NCBI GenBank assembly: GCA_016713625.1
Contig: JADJOT010000010.1
Span: forward strand, 1 to 64,000
From: Candidatus Accumulibacter affinis
Lineage (GTDB): Bacteria; Pseudomonadota; Gammaproteobacteria; Burkholderiales; Rhodocyclaceae
Length of the DNA stretch: 64,000 bases
Reading direction: 5' to 3'
In this document: piece after piece, positions 19,135 through 28,317 of the stretch
How positions within the stretch are numbered: position 1 is the first letter of the stretch
Layout of the letters: each line of letters begins with the position of its first letter
Notes under the pieces: model-generated
Told to the model about the DNA's origin: nothing
Databases searched by the model: none
Seen by the model: only the letters and a program-made list of their open reading frames with translations
Program-made: the position numbers and the translations under genes

Positions 19135-19608
19135 CTACTTTTTGCCCACTTTGGCGACCCACAGGTAAACGTTCAGCGCAGCGATCACCAGCGCCACCGG
19201 TACACCGAGATCGAACAGCGAGGTCGCGCCGTTCCAGGACATGATCTGGCCGAGGAAAGTCACCGCCATCACCGCCACAACCACCGTCACCAGGTTGGTC
19301 TTGAGGTCTTCGAAGGTGTAGATGTGCAGGCGGGACGCCATCTTGAAGTCAGCATCGATGAACAGCTCATAGAGGCCGAAGGCAAGAATCAGCATCACCG
19401 TGCCGAGCAGGAACAGATCGAAGACTTCGATGAAGTAGAGCATCATCGCCTTCGCGCCGGTGGTCGAGACGTCGCCGGCAGCCAGCGTTCGCAGGATGAC
19501 TGCGACGGTATCGACCAGGCCGTAAGCATACAGCGTCAGCGCTGACAGGAGCGAACCCAGCACGGCAGCAAGCACCAGGAAGCGACTGGCGTTCAGTAGC
19601 GGCGTCAC
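19135..19608 (-). CDS. UPF0114/YqhA family inner-membrane protein
   Basis: 157 residues with four membrane helices. SRFLVLAAVLGSLLSALTLYAYG, FIEVFDLFLLGTVMLILAFGLYELFI and LKTNLVTVVVAVMAVTFLGQIM are hallmarks of the YqhA/UPF0114 family, whose function is not established. The start is GTG at 19608, which overlaps the stop of a 37-codon ORF (GTGA), suggesting coupling. Confidence 0.87.
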   Translation of the reverse strand: MTPLLNASRFLVLAAVLGSLLSALTLYAYGLVDTVAVILRTLAAGDVSTTGAKAMMLYFIEVFDLFLLGTVMLILAFGLYELFIDADFKMASRLHIYTFEDLKTNLVTVVVAVMAVTFLGQIMSWNGATSLFDLGVPVALVIAALNVYLWVAKVGKK

Positions 19609-19718
19609 GTCGCTAGCCCGCCGCGCTGAGTCGCGCCGAGCGCGTTGGTAGTGCGGCTCGCAGGAACCGCCAGCGGCGCCACTGAAGCCGCGCCGATCTG
19701 GAAGCTGCGTTTGGTCAT
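19605..19718 (-). CDS. Possible 37-aa leader peptide upstream of UPF0114 gene
   Basis: ATG at 19718 is preceded by GGGAGGTAACTC, the best ribosome-binding site in the area. It encodes MTKRSFQIGAASVAPLAV... and stops at TGA 19605-19607 inside the GTG start of the next gene. The KRSFQIGAAS start looks like the beginning of a Tat-type signal. It may be a true leader peptide that couples translation, or a remnant of a longer exported protein. No family recognised. Confidence 0.4.
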   Translation of the reverse strand: MTKRSFQIGAASVAPLAVPASRTTNALGATQRGGLAT

Positions 19719-19814
19719 GAGTTACCTCCCGATGAACTGCAAAGCGCTAACGGTCATGACAGTTCCAGAAACCCCCGATGATGAAAGCCATGACCGTTCC
19801 TTCCCTTGCCGGGC

Positions 19815-19870
19815 GCATTCCGGCTTGCACGCCGGAATCGGTGCATTCCGGCTTGCACCCCGGAATCACT
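19815..19870. repeat. Two tandem 28-bp hairpin repeats (dRS3/REP-like)
   Basis: Units 19815-19842 and 19843-19870 begin GCATTCCGGCTTGCAC and differ only at a few places. Each folds as ATTCCGG / CCGGAAT (copy 2 with one mismatch). This pattern resembles the dispersed ATTCC-N-GGAAT repeats of many proteobacteria. Confidence 0.75.
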
Positions 19871-19922
19871 CGTTGGGAACGGAGCATCCTCCGTGAAACC
19901 TTAACCGTGGCGCGAGACCCTC

Positions 19923-19958
19923 GCCGGGTCAGCCGGGTCAGCCGGGTCAGCCAGGTCA
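19923..19958. repeat. 9-bp tandem repeat, four units
   Basis: GCCGGGTCA three times, then GCCAGGTCA. It lies eight bases beyond the stop of the SLC13 gene, so it is non-coding. Confidence 0.75.
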
Positions 19959-19965
19959 TCCAGGA

Positions 19966-21639
19966 CTACAGCCGCATTTGCAGGTGCAGCAGCAGGTAGC
20001 TGACGATGACGACCGTCACCAGCGACCCGGCGACCAGCAGGATACCGAACCTGGCGAACGAAGCCGAGGTGTAGCCGCCGGGCTGCATGACCATCAGGTT
20101 CGACTGGTGGCTGAAGGGGTTGATGAAGGTGAACGAGATGCAGGTCCCGATCAGCGCAAGGAGCGTCACCGGGTTGATGCCGAGTTCGTTGGCTATGCCG
20201 ATCGCCACCGGGGTAAGGATGGACGCGGCGGCTGCATTGGTGACTAGGTTGGTCACCAGCGCCGTCGTCAGCGCGAAGACGATGACGACGAGCAGCACGC
20301 TACCTCCTGCGAGGTGCCTGATGGCGTCGGCGAGCACTGTGGCGAGCCCGCTCTCGACGACGATTGCGCCGAGTGCCACCGACCCGACGAGGATGAACAA
20401 GACGTTCCAGTCGAGGGCCCGCACGGCGGACTTCGGCGTCAGGATGCCGGTGATCACCATGAGCACGGCCCCGGTCATTGAAGCCAGCTCCACCGGAAGC
20501 AGGCCGAAGGACGCCGAGACGATGACCGCGATCAGGATGGCGACAGCGAACACGGTCTTGGCCGGTTGCGGGCTCAGCCCGGCGGCGCGCTCCCATAGCG
20601 CCACATCCGGCTGTTCGACGAGCAGGGATTGTCTCGGCGCGGTCACGAAGGCGGTCCCGCCCGGGCGTACCTCGGTGTCGCGCAGGGACCTTGCGGTCCG
20701 CGCCGCGATGACGCGGATGCCCCCATCGGTCTCGAAGTCGCGCAGCGTCCCGTTGGCGCCTGAGCCGGCGGAAACCCGGTACAGGCGCTGTTCAGCCAGG
20801 CCGAAGAGCGGGCTGCCCCACAAGGCGGTCACGCCGCTCTCGGTCGCCGAGAAGACCAGGGTGTCGCCGGCCTCGATCGCGGCAGACGGATCAAGGTCGG
20901 CATCCCAACGCCGGATCGCATCCAGGGCGTACTGCTGAGTCTGATCGATCCCGAAATCAGCGGCCACACGGCCAATCGCCAGCGCCTTTCCGGAGACCGG
21001 GATCTCGACTCGCCAGTCGCGAGTCGCCGCTTCGGTTTCCCCCTGACCGCGCAGCATCAGCGGCGCGGTCAGATACACGATCACCGCGCCGACGATGGCG
21101 ACCGGCAACGCCACCGGGGCGAACGACAGCATCGTCATGTCGATTCCCGCTGGCGCGGCGATGCCGGCGATCAGCAGGTTCGAGCTGGTGCCGATCAAGG
21201 TTACCGAGCCGGCCAGAGTCGTGATGTGCGCGATGGGCAGCAGCAACTCGCGGGCGTTGATGCCGCGGTTCTGCTCCAGTTCCTTGGCGGCCGGGACGAG
21301 CATGGCAACGATCGGGGTGGTGTTCATCAGGCCGGACCCGACCCCGATGGGCAGCGCCAGGCGACGCAGGGCCTGCTGGGCGCTGGTGACGGTCGACAGC
21401 AGCGCCCAGGTGACTCGGGTCACCGCGCCGGTATGGACGATGCCCTTGGCGATGACCAGCATCGCCGCCACGGTGATGATCCCGCCGTTGCTCAATCCGG
21501 CGAGGAGTGCCGGCACCGGGGCCAAGCCGCTGACTCCCGCGAAGCAGACCGCGGTGGCCAGTGCGAGGACAGCAGGAACCCGCCCTGACGCCATCGCGAC
21601 GAGGGTGGCGAGCACGACCAAAGCGGCGAGATAGATCAC
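19966..21639 (-). CDS. SLC13/DASS-family transporter (CitT/ArsB superfamily) with TrkA-C-like insert
   Basis: 557 residues, about eleven helices. It is a sodium- or proton-coupled anion carrier, of which sulfate and di/tricarboxylates are the usual substrates. GLMNTTPIVAMLVPAA and LAGSVTLIGTSSNLLIAG form the first repeat signature (SNT motif). ALVTNLVTNAAAASILTPVAIGIA and FINPFSHQSNLMVMQPGGY form the second. Between them (about residues 200-330) is a soluble RCK_C-like region (AIGRVAADFGI...IEAGDTLVFSATESGV). The family therefore fits the SLC13 permeases with TrkA-C domains. A sulfate role would suit the sulfur genes further right, but that is speculation. Confidence 0.88.
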   Translation of the reverse strand: MIYLAALVVLATLVAMASGRVPAVLALATAVCFAGVSGLAPVPALLAGLSNGGIITVAAMLVIAKGIVHTGAVTRVTWALLSTVTSAQQALRRLALPIGVGSGLMNTTPIVAMLVPAAKELEQNRGINARELLLPIAHITTLAGSVTLIGTSSNLLIAGIAAPAGIDMTMLSFAPVALPVAIVGAVIVYLTAPLMLRGQGETEAATRDWRVEIPVSGKALAIGRVAADFGIDQTQQYALDAIRRWDADLDPSAAIEAGDTLVFSATESGVTALWGSPLFGLAEQRLYRVSAGSGANGTLRDFETDGGIRVIAARTARSLRDTEVRPGGTAFVTAPRQSLLVEQPDVALWERAAGLSPQPAKTVFAVAILIAVIVSASFGLLPVELASMTGAVLMVITGILTPKSAVRALDWNVLFILVGSVALGAIVVESGLATVLADAIRHLAGGSVLLVVIVFALTTALVTNLVTNAAAASILTPVAIGIANELGINPVTLLALIGTCISFTFINPFSHQSNLMVMQPGGYTSASFARFGILLVAGSLVTVVIVSYLLLHLQMRL

Positions 21640-22186
21640 GTGATGACTCCTTCGTGTAGGACGCCAGGCAGCCCCTGGATGGCGACTATTCTTCCCAACC
21701 TTGATTCCCCTTCACTTTCCCCTTCACTTCGGGGGAGCCAAGCGCGCTTGCCCGCTCGCCGGTCTTCATGGCCCGTGCCTGCTCCTCTCGCTGCGAAGGA
21801 TGGATCCTTGCAGAGGCATCCTTCCATGCCTGCTTCCGCAAGTCCTCGGCCGTGGATCATACAGAACTTGCTGGCGATTTGGGTCATCAGCCGGCTGGCA
21901 CGGCTGGAATTGACGTCACTGCCGATCCTGGCGGCTGTCCGGCGCGACCCCGGCCCAACGCAAATGTTGACACCGGATCATGGATGGCGTGTTCGTACAA
22001 CCGCACGCAACAAACCTGAATGTGCCACAAGAATGTGCCATAGGAATGTGCCACAGGAATGTGCCACAATAGTCTGGCGTCGAGGATGCTCGGCCAAAGC
22101 ACAGGGCCGAAGTTTTTGCGGCTCGGGTCGCTGCGGAATGACGCAACAGCGATGCCTGTGCTTCAACGCAAGTGGAGACGATACGG
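21640..22186. other. Divergent intergenic region, ~550 bp, with repeat array
   Basis: Between the divergent SLC13 and hydrolase genes. No frame shows a protein family. It contains CCTTCACTTTCCCCTTCACTTC near 21709 and the 13-bp repeat array at 22018-22069. Confidence 0.5.
22018..22069. promoter_or_regulatory. Four 13-bp repeats each holding a TGTGCCACA dyad
   Basis: Units 22018-22030, 22031-22043, 22044-22056 and 22057-22069 read GAATGTGCCACAA with minor changes (the second unit has TGTGCCATA). TGTGnCACA is a perfect dyad except for its centre. The array ends 117 bp before the ATG of the hydrolase gene at 22187. It looks like a cooperative operator but no cognate regulator is visible. Confidence 0.55.
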
Positions 22187-23761
22187 ATGGGTATAAAGAG
22201 GGTTCTGAAGTGGCTGTTGATCGGAGTTGTCGTCATCGGCGCGGCCATGTTCGCGTTGCGCTCGTATCGGGCTCTCAGCGGCCCGTCGCTGCATCTTTGG
22301 TATACCTTCGTGCCGACCAAGTTGCAGCCGAGCGAACTCGATGCAGCCGACTGGCCTCGCTATCTCGCACAGGAAGGAAAGATCTTCGAAAGTGTTCGCG
22401 CCGAGGTCAGCCAGAAACTCGATCCGGATGAGCGCGCTCCGATCAACCGCTATTTCGAGGACAGCCCGATCTATCCGGGGCACTTCGCCCAGGACTGGAA
22501 CCGGTCGTATGTCATGGAACCCGACGGCCAGCCGGTCGGGGTCGTGATCCTGCTGCACGGGCTGACCGACTCACCCTACAGCCTGCGGCACATCGCGAAG
22601 CTTTATCGTGATCGCGGCTTCGTCGCGATCGGTGTCCGCCTGCCGGGGCACGGCACTGTGCCGGCCGGCCTGAGCAAGGTGCGCTGGGAAGACTGGATGG
22701 CCGCCACGCGGCTCGCGGTTCGCGAGGCACGCCGACGCGTACCCGCCCCGGCGCCGCTGCACATGGTCGGTTTTTCGAACGGCGGCGCGCTGGCCATGAA
22801 GTATGAACTCGACGCGCTCGAGGATCCGACGCTTCCCGGTGCCGACCGCCTGGTATTGGTCACGCCGATGATCGGGATCACGCGTTTTGCTCGCTTTGCC
22901 GGTCTGGCGGCCCTCCCGGCCGTGCTGCCGCCGTTCGCCAACGCGGCATGGCTCAGCGTTGTGCCGGAGTTCAATCCGTTCAAGTACAACTCCTTCCCGG
23001 TCAACGGCGCGCGCCAGTCGTATCGCCTGACCGATGCGCTGCAAAGCCAGCTACAGCGCCTCTCGCGTGCCGGCCAGCTCGGCGGTCTACCGCCGGTGCT
23101 GACCTTTCAGTCGGTGGTTGATTTCACCGTCAGCACGCCGGCGATCCTGACGGCGCTGTATTCGCTGCTGCCTGACAATGGCAGCGAGATCGTTCTTTTC
23201 GACGTTAACCGGACCGTGAAATTCGGTCCCCTGCTGCGCCCCGCCGCCTATGTCGCGCTTGATGGCTTGACGCCAACGACCCCGCAGCCGTACCGCTTCA
23301 CGTCAATAATGAACGCGAACGACGACAGCGATGCCACGATCGAGCGCAGTATCGCGCCAGGCCAGTTGCAGGCCGTGGACCGCGCACTCAACCTCCCCTA
23401 TCCACCCGGCATCTTTTCGCTGTCCCACCTGGCAATCCCGATTCCGATGGACGATCCGCTCTACGGGCTGCGGGCCGATACGAAGCTGCGCCCCGAGTTC
23501 GGCTTCAGTCTTGGCACCATGGGCGCCCGCGGCGAGCGTGGCACCCTGGTCGTCGATCAGGATTTCCTGACGCGCCTGTCGTCCAACCCGTTCTTCCCGT
23601 ATCTGCTCGAACGCGTCGATGAAGGCATCAAGCGACCTTCGGGGCCGACTGGACGCAACCTCGCCGCGAGCACAACGCCGGGTATCCCGGTGCGCCTCGA
23701 AGCCCTGCTGTCCACCTTCCTCACTGACGACACACAGGCGCAGCCGTTCGCCGGCCCTTAG
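22187..23761 (+). CDS. Membrane-anchored alpha/beta hydrolase (serine esterase/lipase-like)
   Basis: 524 residues from ATG 22187, which has GGAG nine bases before it; the GTG at 22172 is less likely. One N-terminal anchor helix (VLKWLLIGVVVIGAAMFAL). The hydrolase core has an oxyanion loop VVILLHGLTDSPYS (about residue 120), a second strand VAIGVRLPGHGTVPAG, and a nucleophile elbow HMVGFSNGGALAM with Ser near residue 195. The acid and His of the triad cannot be assigned with certainty. The length is well above that of a simple lysophospholipase because of a ~200-residue C-terminal part without recognised motifs. Substrate unknown. Confidence 0.85.
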   Translation: MGIKRVLKWLLIGVVVIGAAMFALRSYRALSGPSLHLWYTFVPTKLQPSELDAADWPRYLAQEGKIFESVRAEVSQKLDPDERAPINRYFEDSPIYPGHFAQDWNRSYVMEPDGQPVGVVILLHGLTDSPYSLRHIAKLYRDRGFVAIGVRLPGHGTVPAGLSKVRWEDWMAATRLAVREARRRVPAPAPLHMVGFSNGGALAMKYELDALEDPTLPGADRLVLVTPMIGITRFARFAGLAALPAVLPPFANAAWLSVVPEFNPFKYNSFPVNGARQSYRLTDALQSQLQRLSRAGQLGGLPPVLTFQSVVDFTVSTPAILTALYSLLPDNGSEIVLFDVNRTVKFGPLLRPAAYVALDGLTPTTPQPYRFTSIMNANDDSDATIERSIAPGQLQAVDRALNLPYPPGIFSLSHLAIPIPMDDPLYGLRADTKLRPEFGFSLGTMGARGERGTLVVDQDFLTRLSSNPFFPYLLERVDEGIKRPSGPTGRNLAASTTPGIPVRLEALLSTFLTDDTQAQPFAGP

Positions 23762-23790
23762 CCGGCAAGGCGAAGCCTGCCAAGTGCAGG

Positions 23791-26700
23791 TCAAGGCTCG
23801 CGATCATCTGCCCGCAGCGGGTTCGTGCACACGTCGGCGCCGTCGCGCGGCAGCGGGCCCAGGATGAACCATTCGATTGGCAGGAGGATCGGCGAAGCGA
23901 TCAGTCGCAGAACCGATTCAAGCAGGTCGCGCCCCTCGATGCCGATACGATAGTCGGTGAGCGTACCGCTGACCCGCAACGGGGTTTGCAGGCGAAACGG
24001 AGCGAAGCCCTTCGCGCGCGGGCGAAAGACGAAGGCGAGTTGTTCGCTCGCCAGATTGGCGCTGCCGGCGCCGCGAACGCGCACCCGGGTCGTATCGATG
24101 ATGATCTTGTCGTCGCTCAGCTTGCCGTCCTTGAGGTCGAAGCGGCCAACGACACAGTTCAGGCGGGCTTCCCCGCCCGGATCGATCAGGGGCACCAGCG
24201 CAAGTACGAGATTCACCGACCACAGACTGAAGACGCCACTGCGCAATTCCGTCGGCCAGACGGCGAAGTCTACTCTTCCGTCGGCGTGCTGCATGATTGT
24301 TGCCAGCGACGGCGCCCTGCCCGCAAGTTCCAGATTCACGCTGACGAGACCCCGGACGTCGTCCGCCCGGCCCAGGCGGCGGGCAATGATGCCGTAGTCG
24401 AAGCGTTCGACGTAAGCACCAGCGGCGAGCTCGACCTCGGACAAGGTCGGGTCATACGCAAAGGAGAGCCGCAGGGTTCCCCCAGGGATATTGACCACGG
24501 CCGGGCCGAGGAAAGCACGCCCGTCGACAATCTGGACGCGCAAGGACCCGTCGGCAAGCCGGTCGTTTCCGGAAAGTACCTCCTGCACTTCCACATCGAG
24601 GTAGGCATCGAGCCGGCGCAGGAATCCGGCGCCGAGCAGTCGCCCGGTCTGTCCGGCCACCCTGCTTGCCGACAGGCGCAGGGCTTCGGCCGTGCTCGCC
24701 CGCGGCGGTGCATCGGCAAGGCGCTCCGGTAGCGGGAAGTCGTCGAGTTGAATACTGGGCGCGCTCACCCGTACGTCGAGCCGCGGCCGTCGCCCGCTCA
24801 CGTCGAGTGTGCCGGTTCCCTTGAGTCGGTTCTCGCCGACGCGCAACACCAGCCCCTGCAGCTCGTAGCCGGTGGGCGTCATGCGCAGCGGGCCGCGCAG
24901 CGACCAGGGACCCCACGCCGGGAGTTCAACCCGCGCCAGTCCGCTGAGCGAAGCGAGTCGCTCGCCGCTCATCTCGAAGGTGAGCTGTCCAGCGCGCCCG
25001 AGCGGCAGCGCCACCTCGCCGTCGAGCGTCAGGCGTGCACCCGCCGCTTGCGCCGCCACTGAGAAGGGCAGGTGCGTAGCATCGCGCAGCAGGTCCGCGA
25101 GCGTTCCGCTGCTCAGCCTGATGTCGAGCGCAGTCTCGTCGAGCGTGCCGGCGAGCTGTACCCGGATCGGCCCGCCCGCTAGCGCACCGATCGTGGCCTC
25201 GGTGACGCGAAACTCGGCGACCGGACGTTCCAGCGCACCAAGCACGCTGATACGCCCGCCGCTCACGCGCGCCTCGAATGACGAGAGCCTGGCGAGCTGG
25301 CGCGGGGTCTTGCCGCGTCCGCGCAGGGTGATCTGCAACTTGTCCGCGCGCCCGTCGATGTCCTCGGCGGCGCCCAGGTCACGCAGCAGTGCGCCGACGT
25401 CGATTTCCCCGGTGGACAGATCGAGCCCTGCTTCAGGCACCTCGCCGCGCAGGTTGAGTGCGACACGTCCCGCGAACGGTACGCCGGCGACCTTGCCGGT
25501 GAGCGCTGACGGCAGCAGACGCCCGGCGCGGAAGCGGGCGACGAAACCGACGTCCGCCAGATCGGTGCGGCCGAGCAGCACATGCTGCAACGCCAGGACA
25601 AGGTCAGTGTCAGCGAGGTCAGCGGCGTCGGGAAAAACCGGCAGGTCGCTGCTCCGGCCGCTGCTGACGCGTAGCGTCGCGAGTTCCGGCACATCGATCA
25701 GCGGACTGCGCACAGACGCGACGAGGATCGGACGATCGCCGACGCGGGAGCGCCGGCCGTCGATCGTCAGCTCGCTGCGACCGAGCTTGAGCCTCGTCTG
25801 CTCAAGGTACCAGGCGTCACTCGCGATCCGTACGCGACCGCGCAGGGCGAGGGGCAGCTTGGATTGCGGTGCGACGCCCAGCCAGCGCGCCAGGTCCCCC
25901 GTGCGGCGGGCCTGTAAAGCGAAGCTCAAGGCCGTTTCGCGCGTCGCCTCGGGGCGCGCGAGCGTGCCCTCGATGCGCAGCTTCGCCGGCGCCGCCGCGA
26001 TCTCGAGTTCGATCGGCGTGGCCAGCTCGCGCAGCATTTCGGGCAGGGTACCGCCGCGCAGCGAGAGTGTCAGCAGCTCGCCGAGCAGCGTCCCGCGCGC
26101 GCTGCCGCGCAGTCGTTGTCCGCGGCGCAGCGCCAGGTCCAGCGTGTCAAGCGTGATGGCCATCGGGCGATCGCCAGCGGAGCTGCCATAGCTCAAGCGT
26201 GCATTCGCCGCCGCCAGTGAAAGCTCAAGGCTATTCACCAGTGAGTCCAGCGTTTCGCCACGTCCGCCGAGGCGCAGCTCAATGCGCCCCAGTCTGCCTT
26301 CGATCTCGCTGGCGCCCGACAGCTCCCGCGCCAGGTCGCCAAGGGCAGCGTTCTTCGCTGCAAGGCGGAGTGCCAGCGTCGGCGTCGGTGCCGCCGTATC
26401 GAGGCCGAGGCGACCAGAGAACGGAACGCTGGCGATCGTCGCGCGGATCGGCAGCCGCACACCGTTGGCGTCGGCGTGCAGTTCGAACTTCGCGTCACGA
26501 AGGTCGACGGGCAAGCCGAGCCAGCGGCCGACAGCCAATTCAAGGTCGACGTCGAGCGGCACAAGATCGCGCAAGGGTAGCATCGGCGGCTGCAGCGCGG
26601 CGTCATCAGGAGTTTGCTTCGGTATGCCCTGGCCGCCCGCGAAGAACGGGCGCAGGTCGAGGCTGGCGACGCTGAGCGCGCCGCTGACGCGCGGCCGGGC

Positions 26701-27645
26701 GCCGCCGAAGGCGAGCGTGAGTCGCCCGGCAAGCTCGTTGATCGCAGCGGTGTCCTGCAATTCGGCGACGGCATCTGCCGGCGCGACGAGCGTGCCAGCC
26801 AGTGCGCCGTCGGCGAGCTGCGGTAGCCCGGTGTCCGGGGGCTGCGCGAGCGGCACAGGTGCCTCCCCAGCGGCGCCAAAGTTGAAGCGTGCTTCGCCCT
26901 TGCTCGCGTCGAGTGCGCCGTTGGCGTGCAGTCGCGTGCCGGGAGATTCGAAGTCGAGCGTGAACGGCCATGGCCCGGATGCTTCCCGGAGCAACCGTAG
27001 AGACCCGCCCTCGGCTGTCAGAGCGAATGGAAACTGCTTGCCCAGGCGGCCACGCACAGCCAGGCGCAGTGCTTCGTTCCACCTTGCGCTCGCCGACAGC
27101 TCGTCCAGATCGAAGAAGTGGCGCGTCGCCGTGCGCGCATCGTGGTAGTCGATGGCCAACTGATGCAGCGTAATCTGCCCGACACTGATCGCGCCACGAG
27201 ACAAACTCCGAGCACTTTGCCGCGCCGGCGCCCAGTTGTTGCGCCCATCGCTTGCTCGCTCGAACCACAGGTGAACATCGCTGGCCTCGATGCTGCGCAG
27301 GTGCAACTCGCCGCGCAAGGTGTCGAGCAGGTCGAGCAGATCGATCCGTACGCGTGCCTCAGCGAGCGTGAGGAACTCCTGCGTCGTGAAGCCGGACGGG
27401 TTGAGGATGCGCACACCGCCGATGCGCAGTTCGGCCTCGCGGCCCAGCGACAGTTCGACAGGCCCCTCCAGGATGACCGTACGACCGAGTGCAGCGGATA
27501 TCCGCTCTGCGGACGCGTCGCGCCAGCGCGAAGCGTCGACCGTCGCCCCGGTCATCAACAACGCGACGATGGCGACAAGCGCCACGGTGAGCGGCAGGCC
27601 GACGAGCGCCGTGATCGAGACCGGGAGCCAGCGCCAGCGACTCAT
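23791..27645 (-). CDS. Very large AsmA/TamB-like (AsmA family) envelope protein
   Basis: 1284 residues. One N-terminal helix (SITALVGLPLTVALVAIVALLMTG) anchors a long periplasmic chain of beta-rich repeats. Pieces such as RISAALGRTVILEGPVELSLGREAELRIGGVRI near the N-terminus and YGIIARRLGRADDVRGLVSVNLELAGRAPSL with DLKDGKLSDDKIIIDTTRVRVRGAGSANL near the C-terminus are characteristic of AsmA. Bacterial AsmA-like proteins are thought to be bridge-type lipid carriers between the inner and outer membrane. It converges with the hydrolase gene (30-nt gap). The start is ATG 27645 (MSRWRW), and no neighbour shares its promoter. Confidence 0.9.
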   Translation of the reverse strand: MSRWRWLPVSITALVGLPLTVALVAIVALLMTGATVDASRWRDASAERISAALGRTVILEGPVELSLGREAELRIGGVRILNPSGFTTQEFLTLAEARVRIDLLDLLDTLRGELHLRSIEASDVHLWFERASDGRNNWAPARQSARSLSRGAISVGQITLHQLAIDYHDARTATRHFFDLDELSASARWNEALRLAVRGRLGKQFPFALTAEGGSLRLLREASGPWPFTLDFESPGTRLHANGALDASKGEARFNFGAAGEAPVPLAQPPDTGLPQLADGALAGTLVAPADAVAELQDTAAINELAGRLTLAFGGARPRVSGALSVASLDLRPFFAGGQGIPKQTPDDAALQPPMLPLRDLVPLDVDLELAVGRWLGLPVDLRDAKFELHADANGVRLPIRATIASVPFSGRLGLDTAAPTPTLALRLAAKNAALGDLARELSGASEIEGRLGRIELRLGGRGETLDSLVNSLELSLAAANARLSYGSSAGDRPMAITLDTLDLALRRGQRLRGSARGTLLGELLTLSLRGGTLPEMLRELATPIELEIAAAPAKLRIEGTLARPEATRETALSFALQARRTGDLARWLGVAPQSKLPLALRGRVRIASDAWYLEQTRLKLGRSELTIDGRRSRVGDRPILVASVRSPLIDVPELATLRVSSGRSSDLPVFPDAADLADTDLVLALQHVLLGRTDLADVGFVARFRAGRLLPSALTGKVAGVPFAGRVALNLRGEVPEAGLDLSTGEIDVGALLRDLGAAEDIDGRADKLQITLRGRGKTPRQLARLSSFEARVSGGRISVLGALERPVAEFRVTEATIGALAGGPIRVQLAGTLDETALDIRLSSGTLADLLRDATHLPFSVAAQAAGARLTLDGEVALPLGRAGQLTFEMSGERLASLSGLARVELPAWGPWSLRGPLRMTPTGYELQGLVLRVGENRLKGTGTLDVSGRRPRLDVRVSAPSIQLDDFPLPERLADAPPRASTAEALRLSASRVAGQTGRLLGAGFLRRLDAYLDVEVQEVLSGNDRLADGSLRVQIVDGRAFLGPAVVNIPGGTLRLSFAYDPTLSEVELAAGAYVERFDYGIIARRLGRADDVRGLVSVNLELAGRAPSLATIMQHADGRVDFAVWPTELRSGVFSLWSVNLVLALVPLIDPGGEARLNCVVGRFDLKDGKLSDDKIIIDTTRVRVRGAGSANLASEQLAFVFRPRAKGFAPFRLQTPLRVSGTLTDYRIGIEGRDLLESVLRLIASPILLPIEWFILGPLPRDGADVCTNPLRADDREP

Positions 27646-27958
27646 CGAAGCGAGCGCGCCGAATGCCGATGCGGAGTGCGATCAGGAAACGAAAGGAACT
27701 TCAATCCGACAACCCGGAACAACCCGCAGTAACTCAAAGTATCCATGCCTTCCTGAGCACGGTGAATGCCGAACACTCCGGTCTGGAGAACCCGGATGAC
27801 TTCATATTCTGCCCTTGTCTCCACGTGCAGCGGCGAGATTTCTTCGCAGTGTTCGTCGAGCAGGATGCGGCAGGATGCGGCAGTATACGCAAGTCCTGCG
27901 GGTAAACGTTCGCAACGAGGCGCCTGGTGGTTAAAGTGCCCACTCTGCTGCGTAGCCA

Positions 27959-27987
27959 TTGTAGGCATGTAGCTTGCAAGCTACAAT
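27959..27987 (+). promoter_or_regulatory. Toxin-antitoxin promoter with palindromic operator
   Basis: A perfect 16-bp palindrome GTAGCTTGCAAGCTAC (27969-27984) lies between TTGTAG (27959-27964) and TACAAT (27982-27987), which are 17 bp apart and overlap the palindrome. These read as -35, -10 and an operator for autorepression by the HTH antitoxin. The expected transcript start falls almost on the toxin ATG (27994), so the mRNA may be leaderless. Confidence 0.7.
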
Positions 27988-27993
27988 CTATCC

Positions 27994-28317
27994 ATGATCG
28001 AAGTTTTCCGATACCAAATGGCCAATGGCCATGAGCCGGTCACTGAGTGGCTTCAATCGCTCCGTGACAAGCGAGCTCAAGCCAAGGTCAGGATTCGTCT
28101 GAAGCGGATTGAGGCGGGAAATTTTGGTGATTGCGAACCGGTAGGTGACGGCATCCTGGAACTGAGGGAGCACCTCGGCGCTGGGTATCGGGTCTATTTG
28201 GGGAGACATGGCCAGTCGATCGTCATTCTCCTGTCTGGCGGATCGAAAAAGACACAAGCGACGGACATCAAGACAGCCAGGGATTACTGGGCTGATTGGA
28301 AACGGAGGCAAGCATGA
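27994..28317 (+). CDS. Toxin of type II TA system (RelE/HigB, Gp49-like)
   Basis: 107 residues. MIEVFRYQMANGHEPVTEWLQSL..KRAQAKVRIRLKRIEAGNFGDCEPVGDGILELREHLGAGYRVYLGRHG matches the phage-derived Gp49-like/HigB killer-protein family in length and layout. Members cut mRNA at the ribosome. C-terminal GGSKKTQATDIKTARDYWADWK carries the conserved Lys and Asp residues. The toxin precedes the antitoxin, as in higBA, and their reading frames overlap by four bases (ATGA). Confidence 0.92.
   Translation: MIEVFRYQMANGHEPVTEWLQSLRDKRAQAKVRIRLKRIEAGNFGDCEPVGDGILELREHLGAGYRVYLGRHGQSIVILLSGGSKKTQATDIKTARDYWADWKRRQA

Noticed and set aside
22018..22069. Possible CRISPR-like or iteron origin
   Set aside because: 13-bp units have no spacers, and no replication gene is nearby.
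21640..22431. 263-codon plus-strand frame across the SLC13-hydrolase gap
   Set aside because: Runs into the hydrolase gene in another frame, contains the 13-bp repeats, and shows no domain.
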